A stretch of DNA of 64,000 nucleotides, from assembly GCA_009360345.1 (NCBI GenBank), contig SPDP01000009.1, positions 34,911 to 98,910 of the forward strand. The letters run 5' to 3'. Of this stretch, positions 33,080 through 41,711 are shown in pieces; position 1 is the stretch's first letter; each line of letters starts with the position of its first letter. The notes beneath the pieces were generated by a model. It was not told the origin of the DNA. It ran no database searches and saw only the letters and a program-made list of their open reading frames with translations. Made by a program: the position numbers and the translations under genes. The stretch is from Alcaligenaceae bacterium SAGV5 (lineage in GTDB: Bacteria > Pseudomonadota > Gammaproteobacteria > Burkholderiales > Burkholderiaceae_B).

Positions 33080-33851
33080 CCTGGCCCAGCGCGGCCAGGG
33101 TTCGCTTCCAGCGCGTGGCCAGCGTCGCGTCGATGTCCGACTGCTGGGTGGCGATCCGGCAGCCGCCGGCTTCGATGCCGGTATCCTCGACGATCTTCCA
33201 TTGCCCCAGTTCGAGCTCCTCGCCCAGGTGGGCGCGCACCAGTTGCACGTCGGACGGGTGCAGCAGCAACTGCCTGCCGGTCTCGCCGCCGATGAGCTGG
33301 TTGAAGGCGTCCCGCACCACGGCCAGGATCATGTTGTTGTCCTGGGCGAGTTCGCGCCGGACGACCTGGCGCGCGAGCTCGATGGCCAGTTCCAGCAGGC
33401 GGGGGGCCAGTTCGGTCTCGAAGCGGTCGAACACGCCCGAGGCGGCGCGCGCCATCGTCCGCAATTGCTCGGCCTCGCGCCGGGCCGCGGCGCTGCCATG
33501 GTCGTAGCCCGCGGCATAGCCTTCGTCGAATGCCGCCGTCTTGATGCGCTCGGCCTCGGCCGGATCCACGGTCGGGACCGGAGCGGGGGGCGGTGGAGCC
33601 GTGCCGGCCGCGGCGGAGTCCGGCGCGGCGGTTTCCCGCCGGATGGCTTCCCCGTGCGGGCGGCGTTCGGCCTCTTGCCGCGCGGCGAGCAGCGCCGCCT
33701 CGATGGCGCGTTGTTCCTCGGGTGTCTGCGGCCGGCGCCGGGCTTCGTCCTGCATGGACGGATCGCCGAAGGTGTCCAGGCGCCAGACCGGCAGGTGCCG
33801 GCCTTCGTCGGCGCGCAGGATGCGGCGGGCGCCCGGCAGCGGCTCAGACAT
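33051..33851 (-). CDS. fliH: Flagellar export regulator FliH
   Basis: A 266-residue protein with a disordered, Ala/Pro/Arg-rich N-terminal half and a C-terminal domain (about 135-260) with ELAIELARQVVRRELA and GGCRIATQQSDIDATL. FliH is the stator-like negative regulator that binds FliI. Its start overlaps the fliG stop by 8 bases. Confidence 0.9.
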   Translation of the reverse strand: MSEPLPGARRILRADEGRHLPVWRLDTFGDPSMQDEARRRPQTPEEQRAIEAALLAARQEAERRPHGEAIRRETAAPDSAAAGTAPPPPAPVPTVDPAEAERIKTAAFDEGYAAGYDHGSAAARREAEQLRTMARAASGVFDRFETELAPRLLELAIELARQVVRRELAQDNNMILAVVRDAFNQLIGGETGRQLLLHPSDVQLVRAHLGEELELGQWKIVEDTGIEAGGCRIATQQSDIDATLATRWKRTLAALGQDGPWSDDRA

Positions 33852-34860
33852 ATTGCTCCTCGCCCATGCCGTTGATCGCCAGGTCGCCGGATTCGGTCAG
33901 CCGGCGCGCGACCTTCAGGATTTCCTTCTGCTGCGCCTCGACCTCGGAGATCTTGACCGGGCCGCGCACGTCCAGGTCTTCGCGCAGCTGCTGCGCGGCG
34001 CGGGCCGGCATGCAGCGGAACACCTTGGCCCGCAGCTCGGTGCTGGCCCCCTTGAGCGCGAGGATGAGGGAGTCGGGCGTGATTTCGCGCAGCAGGAGCT
34101 GCATGCCGCGGTCGTCGGCGTCGATGAGGTTCTCGAAAGTGAACATTTCATCGACGATGCGCTGCGCCAGTTCCGTGTCGACCTGCTTGACGATGGACAG
34201 GATCTGGTGCTCGGACGACGAACCCACGTAGTTGAGGATGTCGGCGGCGGTCTTGACTCCGCCCAGCTTGCGGCGCTTGATCTGTTCGTTGCCCGACAGC
34301 ATCTTCAGCAGCACGTCGTTCAGCTCGCGCAGCGCGGCCGGCTGGATGCCGTCCAGCGTGGCGATGCGCAGCAGGACGTCGGCGCGCACGCGTTCGGTCA
34401 GGTAATTGATCACGGCGGCGGACTGGTCCGCCTCCAGGTGCACCAGGATCGATGCGATGATCTGGGGGTGCTCGTGGCGGATCAGCTCGGCCACGCTGGC
34501 CGGGTCCATCCACTTCAGGCTCTCGATGCCCGAGGTGTCGCCGGTGTGCAGGATGCGGTCCAGCAGGAATCCTGCCTTGTCCGCGCCCAGCGCCTTGGTC
34601 AGCACGCTGCGCAGATAGGCGTCGGCATCGGCGCCCAGCCCCGTGTGCGCACCGATGTCCGTCTGGAAGCGCTGGATCACCTGATCCATGGCTTCGCGCG
34701 CGATCCCCTGCATGCCCGCCATCGCGGTACCCAGCTTCTGCACCTCGCGCGGCGAGAGGTACTTCAGCACCTCGGCCGCCTCTTCCTCCCCCAGCGACAA
34801 CAACAGGATCGCCCCATCGGCAACCCCCTGGTCGGGTTCGGTATTCGCTACGTTCATCAT
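33844..34860 (-). CDS. fliG: Flagellar motor switch protein FliG
   Basis: A 338-residue C-ring protein that carries the torque-generating surface. Landmarks are the N-terminal GAILLLSLGEEEAAEVLKYL, the middle-domain EHPQIIASILVHLE, and the C-terminal torque helix FENLIDADDRGMQLLLREI. The start could be any of three close in-frame ATGs (34866, 34860, 34857); 34860 is used here. A repeat element separates it from fliF. Confidence 0.96.
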   Translation of the reverse strand: MMNVANTEPDQGVADGAILLLSLGEEEAAEVLKYLSPREVQKLGTAMAGMQGIAREAMDQVIQRFQTDIGAHTGLGADADAYLRSVLTKALGADKAGFLLDRILHTGDTSGIESLKWMDPASVAELIRHEHPQIIASILVHLEADQSAAVINYLTERVRADVLLRIATLDGIQPAALRELNDVLLKMLSGNEQIKRRKLGGVKTAADILNYVGSSSEHQILSIVKQVDTELAQRIVDEMFTFENLIDADDRGMQLLLREITPDSLILALKGASTELRAKVFRCMPARAAQQLREDLDVRGPVKISEVEAQQKEILKVARRLTESGDLAINGMGEEQYV

Positions 34861-34925
34861 TGGCATATCAGTTCGCTGCAACCGCCGGCGGCCCGCGACA
34901 GCCCCGGCGCTACAACCCAAGACAA

Positions 34926-35010
34926 GAGACCTGGACCCTGGATGCGGCGGACCCGGCTTGGCCGGTCCAGCCGCATCGCCCCCTGGGGGACGCGCGAAGC
35001 GCGTAGGTGA
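34926..35010 (+). repeat. Dispersed intergenic repeat B, copy 1
   Basis: The element starts near ACCTGGACCC, has a hairpin-forming core (GGCGGACC...GGTCCAGCCGC), then CGCCCCCTGGGGGACGCGCG and AAGCGCGTAGG. The same ordered pieces recur at 52183-52270 (inverted) and 52346-52438 (direct). It separates fliF from fliG inside the flagellar operon. Confidence 0.7.
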
Positions 35011-35013
35011 GGG

Positions 35014-35620
35014 TTACACATCATTCACCCATTGCCGGATCACCGTGGCGACGACCTGCGGGTTCTCCCGGGCGAAGCGGCGGACCTTCTCCAGCGGCTC
35101 TTCCGGCTGAGCCTCGGCGGCGTCGGCCTCGGCCTCGGCGTCGACCATCATCGCGGGGCCGGCGGTGGAGAAGACGGGCTCGGGCGGCGGCGGGGGCGTC
35201 GTCAACTGCTTGATGGCCGGACGTATCACGCCGATGATCAGGTACAGCACCGCGAGCGCGAGGATCAGCGCCACGCCTATGTCGCGTGTCAGGTTGATGA
35301 ATTCCGGCTGCTGCCAGAACGCCGGCTCGGCGGCGGTTTCCGCGGCCGATTCGTTGAACGGGATGCTGATGACCGAGACGGAGTCGCGGCGCTGCGCATC
35401 GAATCCGACGGCTTCGTTGACCAGGGCCTTGATCTGGGCCAGTTCGGCATCGCTGAGCGGCGTACTGACGGTCTGACCCTTGACCACGCTGGTGCGGTGG
35501 TTGACGACCACGGCGGCCGACAGGCGCTTGACGCGGCCCACGGGCTCGCGCACGTAGCGCACGGTCTTGTCGAGTTCGTAGTTGGTGGTGTCCGCCCGTT
35601 TCACGTTCTGGGCGGGGGGG
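35014..35620 (-). CDS. fliF: Flagellar MS-ring protein FliF, C-terminal part
   Basis: About 200 residues from PPAQNVKRADTTNYELDKTV to the stop. The segment VNHRTSVVKGQ belongs to the ring-building periplasmic domain. One membrane helix (VALILALAVLYLIIGVI) is followed by a cytoplasmic tail (EKVRRFARENPQVVATVIRQ) that binds FliG. The N-terminal three quarters are missing: the frame continues into a thiolase gene at about 35620, which is a joint and not a fusion protein. Confidence 0.9.
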
Positions 35621-35628
35621 CGGGCCCG
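35614..35628. other. Joint between truncated fliF and truncated thiolase
   Basis: The minus-strand frame changes from thiolase (ending GLAERGRA) to FliF (starting PPAQNVKRAD) within a run of seven G on the plus strand (35614-35620). Both genes lack the expected remaining sequence here. The in-frame continuation is a one-in-three coincidence. Confidence 0.75.
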
Positions 35629-36522
35629 TCCCCGCTCGGCCAGCCCCAGGTCCTCCAGGTTCACCAGCATGGCGATCGTGAAGCAGTCGTAGACCAGCGC
35701 CAGATCGATGTCGCGCCGATCCGCCCCCGCCTGGCGCAATGCCGTGTCGAGCGCCTTGCCGGCCGAGAACGCCGTCAGCGACGCGGCCGCCGACAGATGC
35801 ATGTGGCTGGTGGCGAAACCCGCGCCCCGGACCGGCACCCGGCGTGCACCCGGCGCCCCGGTCACCACCAGCGCGCCGCCGCCGTCGGACACCGGCGCGC
35901 AGTCCAGGAGCCGCAGCGGATCGGCGATGACACGGCTGGCGCGATGGGCCGCCGCATCGATGGCCTCCCGGTGATGCGCGTTGGGATGCGCGGCCGCCGC
36001 CGTCCGGTCGTGTACCGCCACGGCGGCCAGTTGCTCGTCGATGTCGCCCCAGCGCTGTGCGTAGGCGCGGGCGACCAGCGCGAACATCGCGGGAACGGTG
36101 GGACCGTAGGGCACCTCCCATTCCGGATGCACCGGGCCCGCCTCGGCCAGGGTCTTCACGTACGCGTCCCGCGACGCCGCGCCCAGGGGCATGTCGGCCG
36201 CCACGATCAGGACATTGGCCGCGCCGCCACCGCGGATCAGCCCGCGCGCGGTTTCCACCATCGCCATGGGCGCCGCGCCCCCGGCCTCCAGGGTCCAGGC
36301 CACCGCGGGTTCGATGCCCAGGTGTTCGGCCAGGGCGGCGGCGTGGATCAGATAGGGATCGGTGCGAGGCGGGACCGTCAGCACCGCGTCCACCTGCGGC
36401 AGTTCCATGCCCGCGTCATCGAGCGCGCGGCGGGCCAGCTCCGCGTGCAGCGCCATGGTGTCCGGCAAGGACGACCGGCCCTGCGGCAACTCCCCCACGC
36501 CGGCGATGTAGGTCTCGTCCAT
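35625..36522 (-). CDS. Thiolase-family protein (SCP2-type), N-terminal part
   Basis: About 298 residues starting MDETYIAGVGELPQGRSS. Thiolase-fold segments seen are ALDDAGMELPQVDAVLTVPP, TLEAGGAAPMAMVETA (where the active-site Cys of true thiolases would lie), and DCAPVSDGGGALVV. The catalytic Cys position appears to be Gly/Ala, as in sterol-carrier-like thiolase homologues without condensing activity. The C-terminus is lost at the joint near 35620. Only 2 bases separate it from the upstream CoA-ligase gene. Confidence 0.75.
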
Positions 36523-36524
36523 GA

Positions 36525-38330
36525 TCAACCGGCCTGCGCCTCGCGCCGGGACGCCTCGCAGACCACCACCCGTCCGTCGGCGCCGCCGAACTCGACGCCC
36601 AGCCCGTGCACGCCGGGGGATTGCTCGTAGGCCCTCACCACCGTGGCCAGCGCCTCCTCGATATCGACCGGCTCGGCGGGCCATTCCTGCAACTGCTCGC
36701 CCAGGTCGTCGACCAGGGCCAGCAGATCCGCGCCGGTAGCGGGCAGCGCGCGCACCACGCGGTGCGTGCCGACCCGGTACGCCGGCAGCCAATTGGCCAT
36801 GATCACCGGGCCGAAATCCCTGTCGCGCGCGATCTCCACCCGCAGCCAGGGCGCGGCCGACGCCGAGACCTCCAGCCCATGGCGCGCCAGCAGTTCGCCC
36901 GCCTGCCGGCCGCGGAGGACCCGCGCATCCGCGGTGCGCTCCGGCAGCGGCGGCGCGGGCACGGGCTCCTCGGCCGGGCGGCAGGCGATGCGCGCCAGCG
37001 CGCGCAGGCACAACTCGGGATCGAGCAGCACGGCGATGCCGTGCTCGGACAGGGCCGCCTGGACGTCCGGCGCCAGCGGCACGCCGCAACAGACCACCAT
37101 CGCCTTGCCCGTGGCATTCACGAATTCGATCAGCATGGGGTAATAGCGGTCGATGATGGGCCGCCCGAACAGCATCCAGACATTGATGCTGTCGTCCTCG
37201 CGCAGCGTCAAGAGCGTGTGTCCGAGGATTTCCCCGCGCGCCACCACGTCGGCGGACAGGTCGACCGGATTGCTGGACGAGCCATAGACCGGAATGCCGC
37301 GATCCAATGCCTGCTGAAGGACGGGCGGCAGCTCGGGCAATTCCAGGCCGGCCTGGATCACGTGGTCGGCGATGACCGAGCAGGCGCCGCCCGAGGCGGA
37401 GATGATGCCCACGCGCGGCCCCAGCCGGTCGCCCACGCTGGTCAGCAGCGTCATCACATAGCTCAGCTCCGACAGTGACACCACCTGGATCACGCCCAGT
37501 TGGCGAAAGACCCCCGCGTACACGTCGCGGTCGGTGGGATGCCGGGCGGTGTGCGCGATCGTGGACCGCACGGAATCGGGATATTCGCCGGCCTTGAGCA
37601 CGACGATGCGCTTGCCGGTGCGCCGCGCCGCCTCGGCCGCCGCGATGAACTTGCGCCCGTCCCGGATTCCCTCCATGTAGCAGATGATGGTGTGGATCTC
37701 CGGATCGGCGCTGAAATGGGCGATGAAATCGGCCGTCTCCAGCGTGGCTTCGTTGCCCAGGCCTATCCAGTAGTCCACGCCGATGCGGTTGAGCTGGAGC
37801 GACGAGAAGATCAGGCCGCCCACGCTGCCGCTGTGCGTGACGATGGCCACGCCACCGCGCTGGCCGGTGTCCCGGCCGTACCAGTCCGCGAAGGTCAGCG
37901 GCAGCCGCTTGCGGAAATTGACCATGCCGACGGTATTGGGCCCGACCACGTGCATGCCGGTCTCGCGGCACAGGCTTTGCAGGCGCGCCAGGCGGGCCCG
38001 CCCCTCGTCGCCGCTGCGGCCTTCGCCGAAACCGCCCGTCATCAGCACGCAGAACCGGACGCCGCGGCGCGCGGCCGCCTCGATCGAGTCGAAGGCCGCC
38101 GCGATGGGGACGACACACACCAGCAGGTCGACCGGCTCGGGCAAGGCCTCGACCGACGGATAGCACGGCATGTCGGCGATGGTCTGGTAGCGGGGGTTGA
38201 TGGGATAGACCCGGCCTTCGAAACCGCTCTTCGACAAGAAACCCAGGATCATCCCGGACAACTTCGAGGGATCCGCCGACGCCCCCGCAATGGCGATGGA
38301 ACGAGGCTCCAGCAAGCCTTGCAGATTCAT
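36525..38330 (-). CDS. Acyl-CoA synthetase (ADP-forming)-like, short form
   Basis: A 601-residue protein with a CoA-binding Rossmann domain (about 1-130, PRSIAIAGASADPSKLSGMI), and two succinyl-CoA-ligase-like domains (GGVAIVTHSGSVGGLI; VGIISASGGACSVIADHV; SNPVDLSADV). The C-terminal 130 residues resemble only a part of the ATP-grasp domain (VEIARDRDFGPVIMANWLPA); the usual protein is about 700 residues. It may activate a carboxylate to its CoA thioester, or be a regulatory or partner-dependent form. It lies between a thiolase and a crotonase gene. Confidence 0.8.
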   Translation of the reverse strand: MNLQGLLEPRSIAIAGASADPSKLSGMILGFLSKSGFEGRVYPINPRYQTIADMPCYPSVEALPEPVDLLVCVVPIAAAFDSIEAAARRGVRFCVLMTGGFGEGRSGDEGRARLARLQSLCRETGMHVVGPNTVGMVNFRKRLPLTFADWYGRDTGQRGGVAIVTHSGSVGGLIFSSLQLNRIGVDYWIGLGNEATLETADFIAHFSADPEIHTIICYMEGIRDGRKFIAAAEAARRTGKRIVVLKAGEYPDSVRSTIAHTARHPTDRDVYAGVFRQLGVIQVVSLSELSYVMTLLTSVGDRLGPRVGIISASGGACSVIADHVIQAGLELPELPPVLQQALDRGIPVYGSSSNPVDLSADVVARGEILGHTLLTLREDDSINVWMLFGRPIIDRYYPMLIEFVNATGKAMVVCCGVPLAPDVQAALSEHGIAVLLDPELCLRALARIACRPAEEPVPAPPLPERTADARVLRGRQAGELLARHGLEVSASAAPWLRVEIARDRDFGPVIMANWLPAYRVGTHRVVRALPATGADLLALVDDLGEQLQEWPAEPVDIEEALATVVRAYEQSPGVHGLGVEFGGADGRVVVCEASRREAQAG

Positions 38331-38362
38331 GACTATGTTCTCCGTCCTGCCTTGATGTCCGG

Positions 38363-39160
38363 CTACCTGCCAGAAAAGCGCGGCGGGCGCTTCTCCAGCC
38401 AGGCCTCCACGCCCTCCGCCTTGTCCGCGGTGCCGCAGACGATGCCGAACAGGCGCCGCTCGTAGTCGAGCCCATCGGCCCGCCCCAGGTCGCCCGCGCG
38501 GCGGACGCATTCCATGATGGCGCGCATCGCGACCGGCGGCCCCGCCGCCAGTTCCTGCGCGAGCGCCAGGCCTCTCTCGCGCAGCTCGCCCGCCGGCGCG
38601 ACCTCGGTCACCAGGCCGATGCCCAGCGCCTCCCGGGCGTCGACGATCCGGCCCCTGAGCATCAGCTCCAGCGCCCGCCCCTCCCCCACCAGCCTCGGCA
38701 AGCGCTGCGTGCCGCCCAGCGCGGGAAAGATGCCCAGCTTCACTTCAGGAAAACCGCCCCGGAAATCCTCGGACGCCAGGCGCACGGTAAACGCCAGGGC
38801 CAGTTCCAGGCCGCCCCCCAGCACGTATCCGTGCAGCGCGCCGACCACCGGCTTGGACAGCGTCTCGACCATCGTGTCAAGACGCTCGGGCGCCCAACCG
38901 GCCTCCAGCATGGTCCGCGCCCGCAGTTCGCGGATATCCGCGCCGGCGCAGAAATGGCGCCCCTCTCCGGTCACCAGCACCGCCCTCACGCCGGGGTCGG
39001 CCTCGGCCTGCCGGAATGCCATGGCCAACGCCTGGCGCACTGGCGTGTTGAGGGCATTGCGGGCATCGGGCCGGTTCAGCGACACGTGCATCACCGCGCC
39101 TTCGCGGCGCACGAGCACCGTGTCGCCGGCCGCTTCGGAAGCGGGGCTATCCATGGACAT
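38363..39160 (-). CDS. Enoyl-CoA hydratase/isomerase family protein
   Basis: A 265-residue crotonase-fold enzyme. The oxyanion-hole segments are GRHFCAGADIRELRA and YVLGGGLELALAF. The Glu in FPEVKLGIFPALGGTQRLPR, at the position of the catalytic Glu of hydratases, suggests hydration of an enoyl-CoA. It starts 12 bases after the Bug gene stop in the same operon as a CoA ligase and thiolase. The two close ATGs (39160, 39154) both fit. Confidence 0.88.
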   Translation of the reverse strand: MSMDSPASEAAGDTVLVRREGAVMHVSLNRPDARNALNTPVRQALAMAFRQAEADPGVRAVLVTGEGRHFCAGADIRELRARTMLEAGWAPERLDTMVETLSKPVVGALHGYVLGGGLELALAFTVRLASEDFRGGFPEVKLGIFPALGGTQRLPRLVGEGRALELMLRGRIVDAREALGIGLVTEVAPAGELRERGLALAQELAAGPPVAMRAIMECVRRAGDLGRADGLDYERRLFGIVCGTADKAEGVEAWLEKRPPRFSGR

Positions 39161-39171
39161 GTCCTGCACGG

Positions 39172-40212
39172 TCAGTTGTCGAGCTTGATGTTGAGCCGGC
39201 GCATCAGTTCCGAAAACTTGCGGATCTCGGCCTTGACGAAGGCGCCCGCCTCCGCCGGCGAGGTGCCGCGCGCTTCGCCGCCTATGGACTTGAAGCGTTC
39301 GGACAGCTCCGGCGACTTGAGCGCCGCCAGCGTGGCGGCGTTCAACCTGGCGACGATCGCCGGCGGCGTCGTGGCCGGCACGAACAGCCCATACCATCCC
39401 ATCGTCTCGACATACACGCCCTGCTCTTTGGCGGTCGGGATGTCGGGCAGCATCGGCGACCGCTTGGCGGTGGTGATCGCGAGGGCCCGCAACTGGCCGC
39501 TCTGGATGGCCGGCGTGGCCAGCGACGAACCGGCGATCACGTAGTCCACCTGGCCGCCGATGAGATCGGTGATGGCCGGCGCCACGCCCCGATAGGGTAC
39601 GTGCAGCGCCTCGATATCCGCCGCGGCGTTGAACGAGGCTTCGGACAGGTGGATGGACGTGCCTATGCCCGAGCTGCCATAGCGCAGCTTGCCCGGATTG
39701 GCGCGCGCGTAGGACACCATGTCCTGCAGGGTCTTGAAAGGACTGTCCTTGCTGACGAGCAGGATCTGGGCGCCGGAGAACAGGACCGAAACCGGCGTCA
39801 GTTCGCGCAGGAAATCATAGGGCAGCGTGCGGCCGCTGGCGGTGTTGATGGTGGCGGCATCGCCGCTCAGCAACAGCGTGTAGCCGTCGCCCGGCGCCTT
39901 CGCCACATAGTTCACGCCGACGATGGTGCCGGCCCCGTCGCGATTGACCACCACCACCGACTGGCCCAGCTCGCGCTGCAATTGCTCGGCCACCGAACGG
40001 CCGATCACGTCCGCCGCGCCGCCGGGCGCGAAGGGCACGACCAGCCGCAGCGGCTTGGAGGGGAACGACTCGCTCCCCTGGGCCAGGCAGGGCGGCGCGA
40101 AAGACAGCGCCGCCAGCACGGCGGCTGCCGCGAGCACGGCGCGCCGTGCCGGCGCCTGGGCGTTCCGCGCGGAAGGATGAGCGAACATCGATGACGGACG
40201 GGACGGGCCCAT
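39172..40212 (-). CDS. Bug/TctC-family periplasmic substrate-binding protein (4)
   Basis: A 346-residue receptor. A long N-region precedes the signal peptide (hydrophobic AVLAAAAVLAALSFAPPCLA); an ATG at 40188 would give a shorter, more usual signal. Landmarks are VPFAPGGAADVIGR, GAGTIVGVNY, and VPYRGVAPAITDLIGG. It is the first gene of an operon with crotonase, CoA ligase and thiolase, so its ligand is likely the acid activated by that pathway. It faces the LysR gene at 40379. Confidence 0.9.
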   Translation of the reverse strand: MGPSRPSSMFAHPSARNAQAPARRAVLAAAAVLAALSFAPPCLAQGSESFPSKPLRLVVPFAPGGAADVIGRSVAEQLQRELGQSVVVVNRDGAGTIVGVNYVAKAPGDGYTLLLSGDAATINTASGRTLPYDFLRELTPVSVLFSGAQILLVSKDSPFKTLQDMVSYARANPGKLRYGSSGIGTSIHLSEASFNAAADIEALHVPYRGVAPAITDLIGGQVDYVIAGSSLATPAIQSGQLRALAITTAKRSPMLPDIPTAKEQGVYVETMGWYGLFVPATTPPAIVARLNAATLAALKSPELSERFKSIGGEARGTSPAEAGAFVKAEIRKFSELMRRLNIKLDN

Positions 40213-40286
40213 GATTGTCTCCTGTTGGTCGGCGGCCATTGTGGAATCGGCCTCGGAGAGCGTCCAATGAAGAATGTGGTCCACGT

Positions 40287-40304
40287 CATTACCCCGGGGT
40301 AATG
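40287..40304. promoter_or_regulatory. Perfect 18-base palindrome between Bug and LysR genes
   Basis: CATTACCCCGGGGTAATG reads the same on both strands. It lies in the 166-base gap between the divergent Bug operon (start 40212) and LysR gene (start 40379). This is a strong candidate operator for the LysR protein. LysR sites usually have a looser T-N11-A form, so another regulator is possible. Confidence 0.6.
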
Positions 40305-40378
40305 CTGCACCGCACCCAGATACGGCGCCGCCCTCGCCGGTGCTAAGATCGCCCGCACTTCGTGCGACGGAAGCAGGC

Positions 40379-41320
40379 ATGACGCAGCTCGACTGGTACA
40401 TACGGAACGAATTGCGGCCCCGCCACCTGCGTTTGCTGGTGGCGCTGGACGAGCTGCGCCATATCGGCAAGGTCGCCGCGCACATCAACGTCACGCAGCC
40501 GGCGGTGTCCAAGATGCTGGGCGAGATGGAAAAAGGACTGGACCTGAAGCTGTTCGAGCGCACGCCCAAGGGCGTGACGCCGACGCTCTACGGGGAATGC
40601 CTGATCCGCCACGCGCGCCGCCTGCTGAACGATTTTTCCCAGGCGCGGGACGAACTCAAGGGGCTGCTGGACGGCGACACGGGGCGCATCCGCGTCGGCG
40701 TGCTGTCCAACGTCGTCCCCGCCCTGCTGCCGCGCAGCGTCGCGCTGCTCAAGCAGCGCGCACCCCGGACCAACGTCTTCTTGCGCGAAGGCACGATGGA
40801 ACGCCTGCTGCCGCAGTTATTGCAGGGTGAACTCGACCTGATCGTCGGGCGCCTGGCCGAGAAGCACGCCCTGCCCGAACTGGGCGGCAAGGTGCTGTCG
40901 CAGGAACCGGTGGTGCTGATCGCCCGGCCCGGCCATCCGCTGGCGCGGCGCAAGCGCCTGGAATGGGCCGACATCATGCATTGCCCGTGGGTACTGCCGT
41001 CGTCCGAGGGGCTGCTGCACGAGCCGCTGGAGCGCACCTTCGAGCAGCACGGTTTCCCGATGCCGGCCGATTTCGTCGAAGCGCTGTCAGTACAGTTCGT
41101 GCTGGCCTACCTCCAGGAAACCGATGCCATCGCCACCATGACGCGCGACATCGCCCACCACTACCGGCGCCAGGGCCTGGTATCGGTGCTGCCCTTCAAT
41201 TTCCCGAAGCTGATGCGCCCATTGGGCATCACCTGGAACCGCAACCGGACCATGTCCCCCAGCACGACGCTGCTGATCGAATGCCTGGAGGAGGCCGCCG
41301 CCTCCGGCGCGCCGGCCTAG
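40379..41320 (+). CDS. LysR-family transcriptional regulator
   Basis: A 313-residue LysR protein with the helix-turn-helix LRHIGKVAAHINVTQPAVSK near residues 25-45 and a two-lobe effector domain. The long N-terminal lead (MTQLDWYIRNELRPRHLRL) is typical of the branch that includes GbpR/CbbR-like regulators of sugar and aromatic catabolism. It is divergent from the Bug-crotonase operon. Its TAG stop coincides with the start of repeat A copy 3. Confidence 0.92.
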   Translation: MTQLDWYIRNELRPRHLRLLVALDELRHIGKVAAHINVTQPAVSKMLGEMEKGLDLKLFERTPKGVTPTLYGECLIRHARRLLNDFSQARDELKGLLDGDTGRIRVGVLSNVVPALLPRSVALLKQRAPRTNVFLREGTMERLLPQLLQGELDLIVGRLAEKHALPELGGKVLSQEPVVLIARPGHPLARRKRLEWADIMHCPWVLPSSEGLLHEPLERTFEQHGFPMPADFVEALSVQFVLAYLQETDAIATMTRDIAHHYRRQGLVSVLPFNFPKLMRPLGITWNRNRTMSPSTTLLIECLEEAAASGAPA

Positions 41321-41425
41321 GCTGAATCGACATCCATGGCATCCGGATGGCTAAGGGGTCAGGTTCTTGAACCGTCCTTGACCGGCGGCTCCGAATGCGC
41401 CCCACCGCGGGCCGCTCTCCCCCAC
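41318..41425 (+). repeat. Dispersed intergenic repeat A, copy 3
   Basis: The copy begins at the LysR stop codon with TAGGCTGAATCGACATCC. It continues with GGGGTCAGGTTCTTGAACCG and TCCTTGACCGGCGG, all in line with copy 1. The next module (41396-41415), ending in CGCGGGCCGC, is the exact reverse complement of its counterpart in copy 1. The terminal hairpin is missing. Confidence 0.7.
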
Positions 41426-41559
41426 CGATCATGGACTACCGACGGTGATGAGTGACGATCGCAGGTCCAGAGACGACAAAGGGTTTTTCTCATCGAACAG
41501 GACCACCGTACTGAAATGGCTAGGTAACCAACGGTGCAGGTCTTGTCCGGGGTGCCGGG
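41426..41559. other. Unassigned, AT-richer stretch before an adapter
   Basis: This 134-base segment is clearly less GC-rich than its surroundings and has no convincing open frame on either strand. It may be the edge of an insertion sequence or other foreign DNA, cut off by the adapter that follows. Nothing in it was recognised. Confidence 0.4.
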
Positions 41560-41603
41560 CACGAGCCTTATCGTCGGCAGCGTCAGATGTGTATAAGAGA
41601 CAG
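41560..41603 (+). other. Nextera adapter with i5 index (assembly artefact)
   Basis: The segment reads CAC, then the eight bases GAGCCTTA, then TCGTCGGCAGCGTC, then the 19-base mosaic end AGATGTGTATAAGAGACAG. This is the complete Nextera i5-side adapter with no mismatch. The sequence to the right (from 41604) need not follow the sequence to the left in the genome. Confidence 0.98.
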
Positions 41604-41711
41604 GGGTAGGGGCGGATCCTGATCACGAGGCAGTAGAGACGCGCCACGGCCTGGGCGGCTCTCCGCTATGCTTGAGCGTTCACTTCCATAAAACAAAGAA
41701 GGGGGAAGATC

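Noticed and set aside
35014..38475. A single 1153-residue minus-strand protein joining a CoA-ligase region, thiolase and FliF
   Set aside because: It mixes a shadow frame of the CoA ligase with thiolase and FliF parts. The thiolase-FliF continuity is a joint in a G run.
41429..41647. Small proteins containing LLYTSDAADD or MCISDR-like stretches
   Set aside because: These peptides are the translations of Nextera adapter, known from contaminated assemblies.
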